A DNA stretch of 64,000 nt from Fischerella muscicola SAG 1427-1 = PCC 73103 (GCF_000317245.1 NZ_AJLJ01000058.1:38914-102913); one strand, 5' to 3'; positions 9,911-20,242 are shown, counted from the first letter of the stretch. Notes: a model not told the origin generated them from the sequence alone. A program made the numbers and translations.

Positions 9911-9945
9911 TTAACACTTTATTAGTTCCAGTAACAAAGTGTTAA
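9911..9945 (-). terminator. Terminator on the minus strand, probably for uvrC
   Basis: TTAACACTTT (9911-9920) and AAAGTGTTAA (9936-9945) pair perfectly. Read on the minus strand the stem is followed by a run of six T, so it fits transcripts coming from uvrC about 210 bp upstream. Confidence 0.7.
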
Positions 9946-10070
9946 TTTTGAGGAGATATCAATTTTTTGTTGCTATGGGAGTTATGATTAAACTCTTGTG
10001 AGAAAATTTAAGGAAATATTTCGATTAATAGATGAATACCATTAGCAGCGTTTGCTAATCTAATGATTAG

Positions 10071-10105
10071 TAATGGGTAATGGGTAATGGGTAATGGATA
10101 ATGGG
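10071..10105. repeat. STRR: five TAATGGG heptamers
   Basis: There are four perfect TAATGGG/GGGTAAT-phase units and one variant (TAATGGATAATGGG). It lies 3' of uvrC. Confidence 0.85.
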
Positions 10106-10156
10106 TTTTCCCAGTTATCAATTACCCATAATTTCTTATCATTTTATGTGTCCACT

Positions 10157-12034
10157 TCAAGAAGGATGAAAATAATCATAGATTTCTTGAGCCAAGCGTG
10201 GGCCAATTCCAGAAACTTCAGCTAGTTGTGCAGGTGTAGCTTGCCGAATATAATCAACAGAACGAAAGTGTCCCAAAAGTTGCTTTTGGCGATGATGTCC
10301 TAAACCTGGAATTTCATCTAAACGCGATCGCTTCAATTTATCACTGCGTTGTTGACGATGAAAACTCACAGCAAACCGATGCGCTTCATCTCGCAAGCGT
10401 CGCAAGAGTTGAACTCCTGGCTGTTCTGCGTCAGTGGAGAGTGGTTCAGACTCTCCGGGTAGAAAGATTTCTTCTCGCTTTTTCGCCAAACTAATCACGC
10501 GCAAGTCTTCCAATAAATTCATTTCTTGTAAGACTGCTACAACCGAGGATAGTTGGCCTTTACCACCATCAATCATAACTAAATCCGGCCAGTCTGGATT
10601 CCCAAGGCGTTGTAGCTTTGGCTCTTCAGCATACTTGCGAAAGCGGCGTCCAATCACTTCAGCTAAACTCGCAAAATCATCTGAGTGTCCGACTGTAACT
10701 GTGGGATTTTTTATTTTGTAATGACGATAGTGCTGTTTTGCAGGTAAACCGTCAATAAATACAACTTGAGATGCTACTGCATTAGAACCTTGGATATGAG
10801 AAATATCATAACCTTCGATGCGATGGGGTAATTCGGGTAAGTCGAGGATCGCAGCTAAATCTTCCATCGCTTGTTGGTTGCGATCGCTCAATTTTTGCAT
10901 TCTTTGCAATTCGTACTGAGCATTTCGCTCTACCATCTCAATTAATTCTGCCTTAGTTTGGCGTTGGGGAGCGACTATCGTCACTTTTCTACCTTTACGC
11001 TGTGTTAGCACATCTGCCAAAATATCTGGTTCTGGCAATTCGTGTTGCACTAAAATTTCTGTAGGAATTTCTACCGCTTCGGCAGTTTGGTAGTGTTCTT
11101 CCAAGACGCGTTGTAAAATTGCTCCTGATTCGGCCTGTGCGTCTGCGACAAACGCCAAACGTCCAACTAATTTCCCAGCCCGAATTTGGAACAATTGAAT
11201 GCAAGCGTGTTGAGCGTCGCCTGCTAGTGCGATCGCATCGCGAGAAACTGTATCATCTGGTAAGGATACTTTTTGATCAGCAGTCAGAGACTTTAACCCG
11301 TTAATTTGATCGCGAAATCGTGCCGCAGCTTCAAAATTCAACAATTCTGCCTGCTTGTGCATTTGTTCTGTGAGGATATCGATCAGTTCACTGCTTCTTC
11401 CTTGGAACACCATCGCTACTTTCTGCACAATTTTGCGGTATTCTTCAGGAGAAATCAGTGACTGACACACACCCGGACACCGTCCTAAGTCGAAATTTAA
11501 GCAAGGACGATCTTTAAATAGTGGTTGGGGACGTTGACGCAAAGGAAATATCCGTTTGCACAGGCGCAAAATCTCCCGCAGTGTGTGAGAATCTGTATAG
11601 GGCCCATAATATTTATCTTTTTGGTTACTGAGTAGGCGTTTGCGGGTGATATAAATCCGTGGGTAGTCTTCTGACCAAGTGATGCAAAGGTAGGGATACT
11701 TTTTATCGTCTTTGAGTAGTACGTTGAAGTATGGCAGGTGTTGCTTGATTAGATTCGCTTCTAGTGCCAAGGCTTCAGCTTCAGTATCAGTGACAATGAA
11801 TTCAATTTCTGTCACTTGCCTTACCATTGTGGCAATACGTTCGCTCAGTTTCTGTGATTCCCGAAAATATGAACGAACACGCGATCGCAGCTTTCGTGAT
11901 TTACCTATATATATAATGCGATCGCTCCCGTCTCGCATCAAGTAAACTCCCGGTTCTGGCGGAATTTCGACTAGACGATTTTCTAGGCGTTGCGGATCTT
12001 TGAGTAGCGGTAGTGTTTGAGCAGATGTTGTCAC
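10157..12034 (-). CDS. uvrC: Excinuclease ABC subunit C
   Basis: This is the nuclease subunit of nucleotide excision repair and makes both incisions after UvrAB loads at a lesion. The 625-aa protein is full length. The GIY-YIG nuclease domain starts at about residue 27 ([19 protein letters not shown]). The cysteine cluster includes [11 protein letters not shown], and the UVR motif that contacts UvrB is [14 protein letters not shown]. An RNase H-like endonuclease domain includes [10 protein letters not shown]. Tandem helix-hairpin-helix motifs lie at the C-terminus ([13 protein letters not shown] and [13 protein letters not shown]). The gene is solitary, with long spacers on both sides. Confidence 0.97.
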   Translation of the reverse strand: MTTSAQTLPLLKDPQRLENRLVEIPPEPGVYLMRDGSDRIIYIGKSRKLRSRVRSYFRESQKLSERIATMVRQVTEIEFIVTDTEAEALALEANLIKQHLPYFNVLLKDDKKYPYLCITWSEDYPRIYITRKRLLSNQKDKYYGPYTDSHTLREILRLCKRIFPLRQRPQPLFKDRPCLNFDLGRCPGVCQSLISPEEYRKIVQKVAMVFQGRSSELIDILTEQMHKQAELLNFEAAARFRDQINGLKSLTADQKVSLPDDTVSRDAIALAGDAQHACIQLFQIRAGKLVGRLAFVADAQAESGAILQRVLEEHYQTAEAVEIPTEILVQHELPEPDILADVLTQRKGRKVTIVAPQRQTKAELIEMVERNAQYELQRMQKLSDRNQQAMEDLAAILDLPELPHRIEGYDISHIQGSNAVASQVVFIDGLPAKQHYRHYKIKNPTVTVGHSDDFASLAEVIGRRFRKYAEEPKLQRLGNPDWPDLVMIDGGKGQLSSVVAVLQEMNLLEDLRVISLAKKREEIFLPGESEPLSTDAEQPGVQLLRRLRDEAHRFAVSFHRQQRSDKLKRSRLDEIPGLGHHRQKQLLGHFRSVDYIRQATPAQLAEVSGIGPRLAQEIYDYFHPS

Positions 12035-12746
12035 AACCAGAGTTTGGTAACTTTACATTTTACCTATATTTATTTTAAGTAATCTCACTGTTTTTAGCTG
12101 TGGAGCTTATGCTTTCCTGCTAATGGAATATTGATCTTCGATTTCAGTGATTTATTAAGTCAAAAGCTCAAGACACATACACTAAAATAAAACAATATTC
12201 TTGACAGTATTTTATTTTATTTTTATTTGAGTAGCATTTTATTTTGCATAACGAATTTACTGAACTTACTTCATGATTTTTTTGCGAATTTTACTCTTTC
12301 ATGAAATTTATTTTATGAATTTTTATCAAGTTGTTGATTTATATGTATTTTATAAAGCTTTGATCTTTTTTAATCATTAATTATATTTTTTATTCTATGA
12401 TTAATTGACTAGAAATTAAGCAAAACAACTGATTATTAAACTAATGAAAATAGATTATTATTATTTTTAACCACCGATATATATTCCAGCTTAAAACATG
12501 AACATATCAATTTTTTCAAAATGCAAAAGGAAGTAGCTCTGGTTAATACTCTGTGTTCCTACCCTGCGGGAAGGCGTTCGCGTAGCGTGTTGCTTTGCAA
12601 CTCAGCGCTTATGGGTTAAAAAATAAACTCAAAATTTAGTATGCTCCCTATAAAACTAAGGCATTGAGATAAAATTACTATCTGGTTATAAAAAGTTAAA
12701 GCCAATTATTAACACCACAAAAAAAATTGATACTGAGGAAAAAATC
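12035..12746. other. Long AT-rich spacer upstream of uvrC
   Basis: These 712 bp contain the uvrC promoter region and a fragment of a cyanobacterial dispersed repeat around 12558-12600 (CCCTGCGGGAAGGCGTTCGC and neighbours). I see no gene before the small ORF at 12747. Confidence 0.5.
12558..12600. repeat. Dispersed GC-rich repeat fragment
   Basis: A GC-rich block in AT-rich surroundings includes CTACCCTGCGGGAAG. The reverse complement of that part recurs at about 60079-60095. It is of a type often seen between cyanobacterial genes. Confidence 0.5.
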
Positions 12747-12926
12747 ATGAATCTACAAGAGTTTGAAGATCAATATCGGGACACTATAGCTGAAACACTG
12801 AACGAGTTGCAGGCAGCAATGCTAATGCTGGCTCAAATACAGTTAAAGATTTCAAATATTGGAAACTATGTACAAAATATGAGTTATAAGATTGAAGAAT
12901 TTATAACCGAACAAAAAACAGAATAA
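12747..12926 (+). CDS. Small helical protein, 59 aa
   Basis: An ATG at 12747, 8 bp after a GAGGA ribosome site, opens a 59-codon frame ending at TAA 12926. The product begins MNLQEFEDQYRDTIAETL and is a nearly continuous amphipathic helix (NELQAAMLMLAQIQLKISNIGNYVQNM) ending in an acidic tail. It looks like a coiled-coil oligomerising peptide. It faces the response regulator at 12950-13375 tail to tail with a 23-bp gap. I do not know its function. The good ribosome site and helical periodicity argue that it is real. Confidence 0.65.
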   Translation: MNLQEFEDQYRDTIAETLNELQAAMLMLAQIQLKISNIGNYVQNMSYKIEEFITEQKTE

Positions 12927-12949
12927 GAAACAATTTTTACTTGAAAATA

Positions 12950-13375
12950 TTATAGACATTGACAAGCTAATTCTTCTTCAATTGCCATAACCAATTCAGT
13001 TAAATTGATTGGTTTGACGAAGTAGCGACGCGCTCCCAATTTCATAGCTTTTTCCTGATCTGCTTTAAAAGCAAATGCAGAAACTACAAATATAGGTATA
13101 TATTTTAAATCTGCTTTCTGCTGTTTTTGTTCTAGCAAGTAATAACCATCAATGTCTGGTAGTTTTAGGTCTAATAAAATTAAATCAGGTTTAAATTTTT
13201 CTATCGTATCAAAAAAAGTAAAACCTTCTGGGAAACTTTGGACTTCATATCTACAGTAACTAAGATAGTCACTCAGTAGCATTCTATTGATATCATTGTC
13301 TTCTATTAGTAATATTCTTTTTTTCCCTTTATGTGATGTGATCTGTTGTTTAACACTAAGTAATTGGGCTGTCAT
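12950..13375 (-). CDS. Single-domain response regulator
   Basis: This 141-aa protein is a stand-alone receiver domain with about 18 extra N-terminal residues. The acidic pair is E25/D26 (LLIEDND), the phospho-acceptor is D69 (LILLDLKLPD), the switch residue is S99 (VVSA) and the lysine is K121 (FVKP). There is no output domain, so it should act by protein contact in a phosphorelay. No kinase is adjacent. The C-terminus has two Cys (ACQCL). Confidence 0.9.
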   Translation of the reverse strand: MTAQLLSVKQQITSHKGKKRILLIEDNDINRMLLSDYLSYCRYEVQSFPEGFTFFDTIEKFKPDLILLDLKLPDIDGYYLLEQKQQKADLKYIPIFVVSAFAFKADQEKAMKLGARRYFVKPINLTELVMAIEEELACQCL

Positions 13376-13913
13376 TTTTATCTAGTGACTGTAGGCTAAA
13401 AGTAGATTAAATTCACCGTAGAAAGAGTTTTATATTGAAGTACAATAGGTGCTTAAAAATTTACTTATTTAAAATTAGTTGCAAATGCTAAACAAATTAT
13501 GTTTAGCTGCATGGTTATTTGATGGTTACTAAAATATTAACTCAAAACATAAATGTAATTTTGAATTAAAAAAATTTAAGAAAATTTTTATAAAGATGTT
13601 GTAATTTATAGTTGTTTAAAACCCATCGTGATGGTTATTTCCAGATGCAAATGGTAATAACTATCATCAGAGGAGTAAGTTATGAGAATGAGAATAGTTA
13701 AGATTATCAACTTCTATTAATTTTCTTAACTATGTATTTTTACACTTTGCTTATAAGCATATTCCACTAGCATACTCCATAAAATAACAAATGGCAGTAG
13801 AAGGTGAAGAATATAAGTGTCTGGGAGGCTAAAACGTTTTTGAGTAAGGATATCAATAAAAAAAAGGAGCTAGCTGCTCCTGTTGGATCACTGTATTTTT
13901 AGAGCAACAGCTT
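13376..13913. other. Spacer between response regulator and PEP-CTERM gene
   Basis: These 538 bp are AT-rich. The only clear element is the terminator at 13865-13881. The promoter of the response regulator must lie near 13380-13500, but no box is clear. Confidence 0.5.
13858..13881 (-). terminator. Rho-independent terminator of the PEP-CTERM gene
   Basis: On the minus strand AGGAGC-AGCTA-GCTCCT is followed by eight T, 33 bp after the stop of the PEP-CTERM gene. Confidence 0.9.
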
Positions 13914-14816
13914 TTATTGTAATTGTGCTTTTTTTAGCTTGCGTTGTGTGAAGAAAATACCACTTATACCTAATAGACTAAGTATGACTGAGGGTTCTGG
14001 CACTGATGTAGAATGAATCTTGGATGTAGAAGCAATGTAATCAGGTGTATTCCAATTAAAAATAGCGCTGTATGACTTGCCATCATCAGAAGCCGTAATG
14101 CCAGATGCAACTGCATTAAAGCTATAAGCGTAATAAGTTTTACCACCAGTTTCAACCTTCGCAATTTCACTCGCTGTAATTTTTCCTTGATAAGCATTGA
14201 GTGTATTTTGCAGCTTTGTCAGGTCAGTGCGCTGGGCTTGTGGTAAAACCGCTGCTGGCAATTTTAACAGGGTGTAAATTTGATTTAAAAATTTTGTTTT
14301 TATATCCAAGTCACCAACTAGTTGCAATTGGACACCACCATTTTGACCAAATTGAAAACCACCAATGTTAGGATCTCCCATCCCCAAAGAAGGAAGAAAA
14401 TTTGTTACTAGTGATTTGGTGCTGCTTGAAAACGAATTCCACACAGATTGAAATGGCGTATATGCGTTCAACAGATCATTTAACCATTGCGAACTCAAGT
14501 TATTCCAGTCAGCAGCAGTGACACTGGTAACAGTTGCTGTGTAGTTTCCTTCTTGAGCAGTAAAGCCAACATTAGCAGTCGGAGTTTCGCTCCCATACCA
14601 AAGTTCAACATTGGAAGAAGCATTACCATCGGTCAGGGCTTTAACAGCAGCCATTGTATTATTGGGGAGAAATACGCCATCTGCTCCACCAGTGTAGGTG
14701 TTAATCTCATTGGGATTATTGAAAGTAAAATTAACCGCATGTGCTGGGGAGATGGCGATCGCACTCATCCCAGCCACCATAGAAGCACCAATTATAAGTT
14801 TTTTTGTATTTTTCAT
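13914..14816 (-). CDS. PEP-CTERM sorting-domain exported protein
   Basis: This 300-aa protein has a Sec signal peptide (basic MKNTKK, hydrophobic core, cleavage after SPAHA at about residue 27). It ends with a PEP-CTERM anchor: VPEP, a hydrophobic segment (SVILSLLGISGIFF) and the basic tail TQRKLKKAQLQ. PEP-CTERM proteins are processed by exosortase and usually end up at the cell surface or in exopolysaccharide. The mature region is Asn, Thr and Ser rich with no recognised domain. It is followed by a strong terminator and is apparently monocistronic. Confidence 0.88.
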   Translation of the reverse strand: MKNTKKLIIGASMVAGMSAIAISPAHAVNFTFNNPNEINTYTGGADGVFLPNNTMAAVKALTDGNASSNVELWYGSETPTANVGFTAQEGNYTATVTSVTAADWNNLSSQWLNDLLNAYTPFQSVWNSFSSSTKSLVTNFLPSLGMGDPNIGGFQFGQNGGVQLQLVGDLDIKTKFLNQIYTLLKLPAAVLPQAQRTDLTKLQNTLNAYQGKITASEIAKVETGGKTYYAYSFNAVASGITASDDGKSYSAIFNWNTPDYIASTSKIHSTSVPEPSVILSLLGISGIFFTQRKLKKAQLQ

Positions 14817-15396
14817 TACTAGTCTCCGTCGGTTTTAAAGTTGTGTTTTTTACAATCGCCACTATTTTGTTTTGGTTAATTTGAGACAGAAGATTTGAGC
14901 AATACGATGTGAGAATTATGAAATGCCTACTAAGTATGAGACATCAAAAAGTTCACCAGATGATCTCGCTGGTTAAACACAACAATGTATTTATACAAAC
15001 ACAGTCTAAGAGCTAAAAGATTTAATTTGGGTAAAGCTGACGTAGATTAACAATTAAATTATGACAAAATGTATACTTGCTTGACTGGGTATTATTATGT
15101 ATATATACATAAATTTAGAAAGAAAAAAGTAACAAATAACAATACAAGATGATTTTATTTATAAAACTTTGTCTCATTTAACGGTTTATATCAATTTCTT
15201 CTGGCTTCAAAGTGGGTGTGAGTGTGTAAGGGTGTATGGATGTGCAGAAAAGGCAGATTTTTATTCTGGGTGGTGAAATGACTAATGATCATATTTTGTT
15301 TGATAAAAATATTAAGTAACACAAATAACTGATACATTTTGTGATGCGAGCCACACTATATATTAAAGATGTATAAGGAGTTTTAAAGCGATCGCA
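14817..15396. other. Divergent spacer, PEP-CTERM gene and pentapeptide gene
   Basis: These 580 bp are AT-rich and should hold two divergent promoters. I see no gene, RNA or repeat that I can support. The sequence just upstream of 15397 carries a HIP1-like GCGATCGC. Confidence 0.45.
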
Positions 15397-15816
15397 ATGC
15401 ATATAGACGAACTTCTCAGACGTTATCAGTCGGGAGAAAGAAATTTCAAAGGTGCAAACCTCATTGGTGGTTATTTGTATGGAGTAAATTTGAGTGGAGC
15501 AAACCTACAAGGAGCATCCTTGAGTGAAGTTGATTTGAGCGAAGCAAACCTCACAGGAGTAAACCTCAGAGAAGCATCTCTAGTGAGAGCCAACCTTACA
15601 AAAGCCAACCTCACAGAAGCTAATCTCAATGGAGCAAATCTGTTTGAAGCCAAGCTAACAGGAGCTACATTGCACGGAGCGCATCTGAAAATGGCAGACT
15701 TGATAGATGCAGACTTTACTGCTGCCAACCTGGAAAAAGCTAATTTGTATGGTGCATATTTAACTGGAACTTTGTTGCAGGGTGCAATCATGCCAGATGG
15801 CACAATTTATCAGTGA
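15397..15816 (+). CDS. Pentapeptide-repeat protein
   Basis: This 139-aa protein is almost entirely tandem A(N/D)LXX pentapeptides from about residue 18 to 130 (GANLIGGYLYGVNLSGANLQ and so on). It would fold as a right-handed quadrilateral beta-helix. The N-terminus MHIDELLRRYQSGERNF is the usual cap of cyanobacterial members. There is no signal peptide, so it is probably cytosolic. The molecular function of these proteins in cyanobacteria is generally unknown. The last coil runs through PDGTIYQ, a common end of such proteins. Confidence 0.9.
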   Translation: MHIDELLRRYQSGERNFKGANLIGGYLYGVNLSGANLQGASLSEVDLSEANLTGVNLREASLVRANLTKANLTEANLNGANLFEAKLTGATLHGAHLKMADLIDADFTAANLEKANLYGAYLTGTLLQGAIMPDGTIYQ

Positions 15817-16414
15817 GTCAATCGATTTTGGATTTTAGATTACTCTACGAGAAGCCGCTTACGCGTCTATGGATTTTGGAGCGATTCCACACATAAATCT
15901 GCTTGCTCTGTCCATCAAGGAATAATTGGTCATCCTCTAACAGAATTTTAGATTTTGGATTGGTTCCAATAATCTGGGGGCATGGAGTTAATTATCTAAT
16001 GTTTCTGATATTTTGAAATAATTACCACTACAAATGTACGAAAAGTAAGTTATGGCGCGAAGGAATCGTGTGAGAAGTATCCACCAAGGTGATACGCTCA
16101 CCCTTAATCAGATTTCCAATTCAAGTCAGTTCGTTAAGCATCATAGTTCCTGTCCTGGCTCTCATCCCCACACTCCACTTCGTTCCGTGTTCCGTATGGG
16201 GTCTTCCCGCCTGGATGATAAAATAGCGCAGGTGTCGCAGTTCCATAGTTTTAATATTTTAAAAGTTTCAATTATCAACAAATATATATTGGACATCTGA
16301 AAAATATCTGCGTACGATACTCCCATATAGAGCTAAGTAAAAGGAAAGGAAATTTTTTATACCTTTTCCGATTTCTGCTATCTAATAATTCAGGAGTCTT
16401 AAGGAAATATCAAA
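15817..16414. other. Spacer upstream of ilvD
   Basis: This region of 598 bp holds repeat-like fragments (around 15846-15870 and 16165-16205). It also holds an open frame at 16052-16300 whose product lacks any recognisable domain and has no ribosome site. I treat it as non-coding with the ilvD promoter and leader near its right end. Confidence 0.45.
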
Positions 16415-18100
16415 ATGTCAGAAAATTTGAGAAGCAAAGTTGTCACCCAAGGAGTACAGCGATCGCCTAACCGCGCCATGCTGCGTGCTGTGGGTTTTCA
16501 AGATCAGGATTTTACTAAAGCCATTGTTGGCATTGCCAATGGTTACAGTACCATTACCCCTTGCAATATGGGGATCAACAAACTGGCGCAAAGGGCAGAA
16601 ATTGGTATTAAAAATGCCGAAGCAATGCCACAAATTTTTGGCACAATTACCATTAGCGATGGTATTTCCATGGGAACCGAGGGGATGAAATACTCTTTGG
16701 TTTCGCGAGAAGTAATTGCTGATTCGATAGAAACTGCCTGTAATGGGCAAACAATGGATGGAGTACTGGCGATTGGCGGTTGTGATAAAAATATGCCAGG
16801 AGCAATGATCGCGATCGCTCGCATGAATATTCCTGCGATTTTCGTTTATGGCGGTACAATTAAACCTGGACACTACAACGGACGTGACTTAACCGTCGTC
16901 AGTTCTTTTGAGGCGGTAGGCGAATATAGCGCTGGGAAAATAAGCGAAGATGAGCTTTTAGCAGTTGAACGCAGTGCTTGTCCTGGTGCTGGTTCCTGCG
17001 GTGGAATGTACACAGCTAACACCATGTCCTCTGCCTTTGAAGCAATGGGGATGAGTTTGCCGTACTCTTCCACAATGGCAGCTGAAGATGAAGAAAAAGC
17101 CGACAGTACGGAAAAATCGGCATTTGTCCTCGTAGAAGCGATTCGTAAGCAAATTTTACCTCGTCAGATTATCACTCGTAAATCAATTGAGAATGCGATT
17201 TCTGTGATTATGGCAGTAGGTGGTTCTACAAATGCGGTGCTGCATTTTTTGGCGATCGCTCGTGCTGCTGGCGTTGAACTTTGTCTTGATGATTTTGAAA
17301 CTATCCGCGCTCGTGTTCCGGTTTTGTGTGATTTGAAACCGAGTGGTAGATATGTAGCTACGGATTTACACAAAGCTGGTGGTATTCCCCAGGTCATGAA
17401 AATGCTACTTGAGCATGATTTGCTACACGGCGATTGCTTGACTATAACTGGTAAAACAATTGCAGAAGTCTTAGCAGAAGTACCAAGTGAACCATCACCC
17501 AATCAAGATGTGATTCGTCCTTGGAATAATCCGATGTATACTCAAGGACACTTGGCTGTGCTGAAAGGTAATTTGGCTAAAGAAGGAGCAGTAGCAAAAA
17601 TTACTGGTGTCAAAGTTCCGAAAATTACTGGGCCAGCACGAGTTTTTGAATCGGAAGAATCTTGCTTAGATGCTATTCTCGCCAAAAAAATTAATGCTGG
17701 GGATGTGATTGTGATTCGCTACGAAGGCCCCAAAGGTGGCCCCGGAATGCGGGAAATGCTTGCTCCCACCTCAGCAATTATCGGGGCTGGTTTGGGTGAT
17801 TCTGTCGGATTAATCACCGATGGTAGATTCTCCGGTGGTACTTATGGGATGGTTGTCGGACACGTTGCACCAGAAGCAGCTGTCGGTGGTGCGATCGCAC
17901 TGGTAGAAGAAGGCGATACCATTACTATTGATGCTCATGCCCGTTCATTACAATTGCACCTATCTGATGAAGAATTAGCTCGTCGTCGTGAAAATTGGCA
18001 ACCTCGTCCACCTCGTTATACTCAGGGTGTACTTGCCAAGTATGCCAAGTTGGTATCTTCTAGTAGTCTTGGTGCAGTAACAGATTTAGATCTGTTTTAG
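16415..18100 (+). CDS. ilvD: Dihydroxy-acid dehydratase
   Basis: This iron-sulfur enzyme dehydrates 2,3-dihydroxy-isovalerate and -methylvalerate to the 2-keto acids in valine and isoleucine synthesis. The 561-aa protein has the cluster cysteines C50 (TITPCNMG), C123 (GGCDKNMPG) and C195 ([16 protein letters not shown]). This is the pattern of the [2Fe-2S]-type enzyme rather than the longer 4Fe-4S E. coli form. A C-terminal [19 protein letters not shown] motif is present. It is monocistronic with a hairpin shared with the convergent gene downstream. Confidence 0.97.
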   Translation: MSENLRSKVVTQGVQRSPNRAMLRAVGFQDQDFTKAIVGIANGYSTITPCNMGINKLAQRAEIGIKNAEAMPQIFGTITISDGISMGTEGMKYSLVSREVIADSIETACNGQTMDGVLAIGGCDKNMPGAMIAIARMNIPAIFVYGGTIKPGHYNGRDLTVVSSFEAVGEYSAGKISEDELLAVERSACPGAGSCGGMYTANTMSSAFEAMGMSLPYSSTMAAEDEEKADSTEKSAFVLVEAIRKQILPRQIITRKSIENAISVIMAVGGSTNAVLHFLAIARAAGVELCLDDFETIRARVPVLCDLKPSGRYVATDLHKAGGIPQVMKMLLEHDLLHGDCLTITGKTIAEVLAEVPSEPSPNQDVIRPWNNPMYTQGHLAVLKGNLAKEGAVAKITGVKVPKITGPARVFESEESCLDAILAKKINAGDVIVIRYEGPKGGPGMREMLAPTSAIIGAGLGDSVGLITDGRFSGGTYGMVVGHVAPEAAVGGAIALVEEGDTITIDAHARSLQLHLSDEELARRRENWQPRPPRYTQGVLAKYAKLVSSSSLGAVTDLDLF

Positions 18101-18114
18101 GATGAATTAAGGAT

Positions 18115-18148
18115 AAACACGGATGCACACAGATCAGCATCTGTGTTT
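18115..18148. terminator. Hairpin between convergent ilvD and 18166 gene
   Basis: AAACACGGATGC (18115-18126) pairs with GCATCTGTGTTT (18137-18148) with one mismatch. Its position in a convergent 65-bp gap suggests a two-way terminator. Confidence 0.5.
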
Positions 18149-18165
18149 ATTGAGTTAAGCTGGTG

Positions 18166-19257
18166 CTATCTCGGATACGAAATACCATTAATCTGACGAT
18201 CACCTGTATACAGCCCAGGAAATTGAGAAGGTGAAGAGTTATTATACTGCGATAATTGAGTGGACTGCTGCAAACTAGAAACATTACTAGATTTGCTGGA
18301 ATTAACAACGCTTTGACTTGGTGGTTGCGTGTAGTATGATGTTACATCTGAGGATGTTGTAGGTGTAACAGATGTTACCGCAGATGTCGGTGTTTGAATG
18401 CTGAGTGTAGAAGGATTTGGATATTCGTTGGGAATGTTAGCACCAGAGGCAGCGAAATTTTGATTAGGGTAGTTGGTAGTATGATTGACGGGAGCGATCG
18501 CATTTCCATTGACTACTGTAGTGGATGGTAAGTTTTGATTGGGTAACAATAATAAATTTGTCTGATTTAAAGCTGCACGATTCCCTAAAGACAAACTTTG
18601 ATTCGTCTGTTGATTAAGAACAGCTTGTAAGGGACTAACTACAGTATTATTTTGGTTATAGTTGATAGGATTAGTTAATCCCATCCCGAAATTCATAGAA
18701 GTTTGTGTTGTATCTGTTTGAATAAACGACGCCGTTAAACCGTTTAGTCCTAAAGACTGATTATTATTCTGAGCATTTTTGAATTGCAATAAATTTTCTG
18801 TTTGGGATACAAATGGATTGTCTAGCTTTGGCGTAGATGCAGAATTTACTTGCTTCCAGCCAGAGTTTAAGTTAGCATCAATGGCTGTTGTTTTTTGTTT
18901 GCTTAAGCTTTCTAAAATATTATTAGTATTGTCTAGCTTAGTATTTTGCTTGACATTAGTTGCAGTGGAAGTTAGAGTTCCATGAGTAAATTCATAAAAT
19001 AAAACTGGTAAGTTATCAATATCGGCAGCAATGGCTTTATCTTCTTCCGAAAGAGAAGAATTTACAGTTTTTTTTGCTCCAACTTGTTGCTTAACTTGCT
19101 TAAATGTAAATAAATCTCGCTGTTTCCAGGATTCTTTAACCGCTAATCCTAGCACGGCTACAAAAATTGCTGTTCCCCAAAAATTAGGTCGAGCCAAATT
19201 CCATAAGCTGACTTTGAGAAAGCGTAAGTAGGTGAAAGGGTAGCGACGGTCTGACAT
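18166..19257 (-). CDS. Membrane-anchored Asn/Ser/Thr/Gln-rich protein of unknown function
   Basis: This 363-aa protein has a short basic cytosolic start (MSDRRYPFTYLRFLKVSLWN) and one membrane helix at about residues 27-42. It is followed by about 300 residues of low-complexity sequence rich in Asn, Ser, Thr, Gln and Pro. The C-terminus (FPGLYTGDRQINGISYPR) looks more ordered. I recognise no domain. The organisation suggests a bitopic protein with a disordered external region. It converges with ilvD and is divergent from the CBS-CP12 gene. Confidence 0.75.
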   Translation of the reverse strand: MSDRRYPFTYLRFLKVSLWNLARPNFWGTAIFVAVLGLAVKESWKQRDLFTFKQVKQQVGAKKTVNSSLSEEDKAIAADIDNLPVLFYEFTHGTLTSTATNVKQNTKLDNTNNILESLSKQKTTAIDANLNSGWKQVNSASTPKLDNPFVSQTENLLQFKNAQNNNQSLGLNGLTASFIQTDTTQTSMNFGMGLTNPINYNQNNTVVSPLQAVLNQQTNQSLSLGNRAALNQTNLLLLPNQNLPSTTVVNGNAIAPVNHTTNYPNQNFAASGANIPNEYPNPSTLSIQTPTSAVTSVTPTTSSDVTSYYTQPPSQSVVNSSKSSNVSSLQQSTQLSQYNNSSPSQFPGLYTGDRQINGISYPR

Positions 19258-19496
19258 GTTAAATCTGATGGAATTAAGTGAGAAATAGTAGGAATCTCAT
19301 CCTAGCCCCTCAATAGTTATTTGGTCATTATTGATAGACAACTTTTAGTATAAAATTTACAATTAACTACATTAAATTTGTTTTCCTCTTTTCCTTCCTT
19401 CTGTCAGTTTCGATATCATCTCAAAATTAAATCTGCTCTAACTTAGTGCTTGTGGCTGGGCAAAAGTTGGACTCTACTTCAACAGGAGCAGAAAGC

Positions 19497-20117
19497 ATGA
19501 AAGCAGAAGATATCATGACCAAAGAGGTTGTTAGTATCCGCAGTTCAGCAACAGTAGCTGAAGCAGTAGGTGTAATGAAGGAAAAACGATTGCGGGCTTT
19601 GGTCGTGGAGCGCAATCATGAGAATGATGCTTACGGTATTGTTACGGAGACAGATATTATTTATAAAGTAACAGCTTATGCCAAAGATCCCAAACAAGTA
19701 CGTGTCTATGAAATTATGAGTAAGCCTTGCATTATCGTCAATCCCGAATTGGCTGTAGAATATGTAGCACGGTTGTTTGCCAACACAGGAATTCGTAGAG
19801 CGCCTGTAATTAAAGGTAAGCTGTTGGGAATAATTTCTGTCACCGATATTCTCACCAAAAGTGATTTTGTCGAAAAGCCACAATCAGTTTTGCTAGAAGA
19901 CAAAATTCAACAAGCGATCGCAGATGCTCGCGCAATATGTTCTCTCTACGGTACATTATCTTCAGAATGTGCCGCAGCCTGGGTGACAGTAGAAGAAATC
20001 CAAGCAGAAGCAGCCCATCAAAAAGCTGGACATATAGCATTTACTAAAACATCATTTGAGCAATACTGTGCAGCCAACCCAGATGCACCAGAATGCCGCA
20101 TTTATTATGAAGATTGA
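19497..20117 (+). CDS. CBS-CP12 fusion protein
   Basis: This 206-aa protein joins a tandem CBS (Bateman) module, residues 1 to about 125, to a C-terminal CP12-like domain. The CBS pair contains MKAEDIMTKEVVSIR, ALVVE, YGIVTETDII, YEIMSKPCIIV and LLGIISVTDIL. The CP12 part shows both cysteine pairs, AICSLYGTLSSECAAAW and YCAANPDAPECRIYYED. CP12 binds GAPDH and phosphoribulokinase under oxidising conditions to switch off the Calvin cycle. In known CBS-CP12 fusions the CBS pair binds adenosine nucleotides and links the switch to energy charge. The ATG at 19497, with AGGAG 11 bp upstream, is preferred over an in-frame GTG at 19446 that adds 17 unconserved-looking residues. Confidence 0.93.
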   Translation: MKAEDIMTKEVVSIRSSATVAEAVGVMKEKRLRALVVERNHENDAYGIVTETDIIYKVTAYAKDPKQVRVYEIMSKPCIIVNPELAVEYVARLFANTGIRRAPVIKGKLLGIISVTDILTKSDFVEKPQSVLLEDKIQQAIADARAICSLYGTLSSECAAAWVTVEEIQAEAAHQKAGHIAFTKTSFEQYCAANPDAPECRIYYED

Positions 20118-20125
20118 ATCTTAAT

Positions 20126-20173
20126 CATTGGGCATTGGGCATTGGGCATCGGGCATCGGGCATTGGGCATTGG
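20126..20173. repeat. STRR: seven CATTGGG/CATCGGG heptamers
   Basis: Seven tandem heptamers lie just after the CBS-CP12 stop, two of them with C at position 4. They are followed by a C/T-rich stretch that reads CCACACTCCC-like. Confidence 0.85.
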
Positions 20174-20242
20174 AATAAATTCTTCCTTGTCCTCCTTGTC
20201 TCCCCACACCCCCCACACTTCCCACACTCCCCGCTCCCCGAC

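Larger units (their letters stand above)
9399..10156. other. Long AT-rich spacer downstream of uvrC
   Basis: These 758 bp hold the probable uvrC terminator at 9911-9945 and the TAATGGG repeat at 10071-10105. An open frame of 69 codons at 9421-9630 is AT-driven and Phe/Ile-rich, has no ribosome site, and is unlikely to be a gene. Confidence 0.5.

Noticed and set aside
16052..16300. 82-codon frame upstream of ilvD
   Set aside because: Overlaps repeat-like sequence and has no ribosome site or domain. Kept as spacer.
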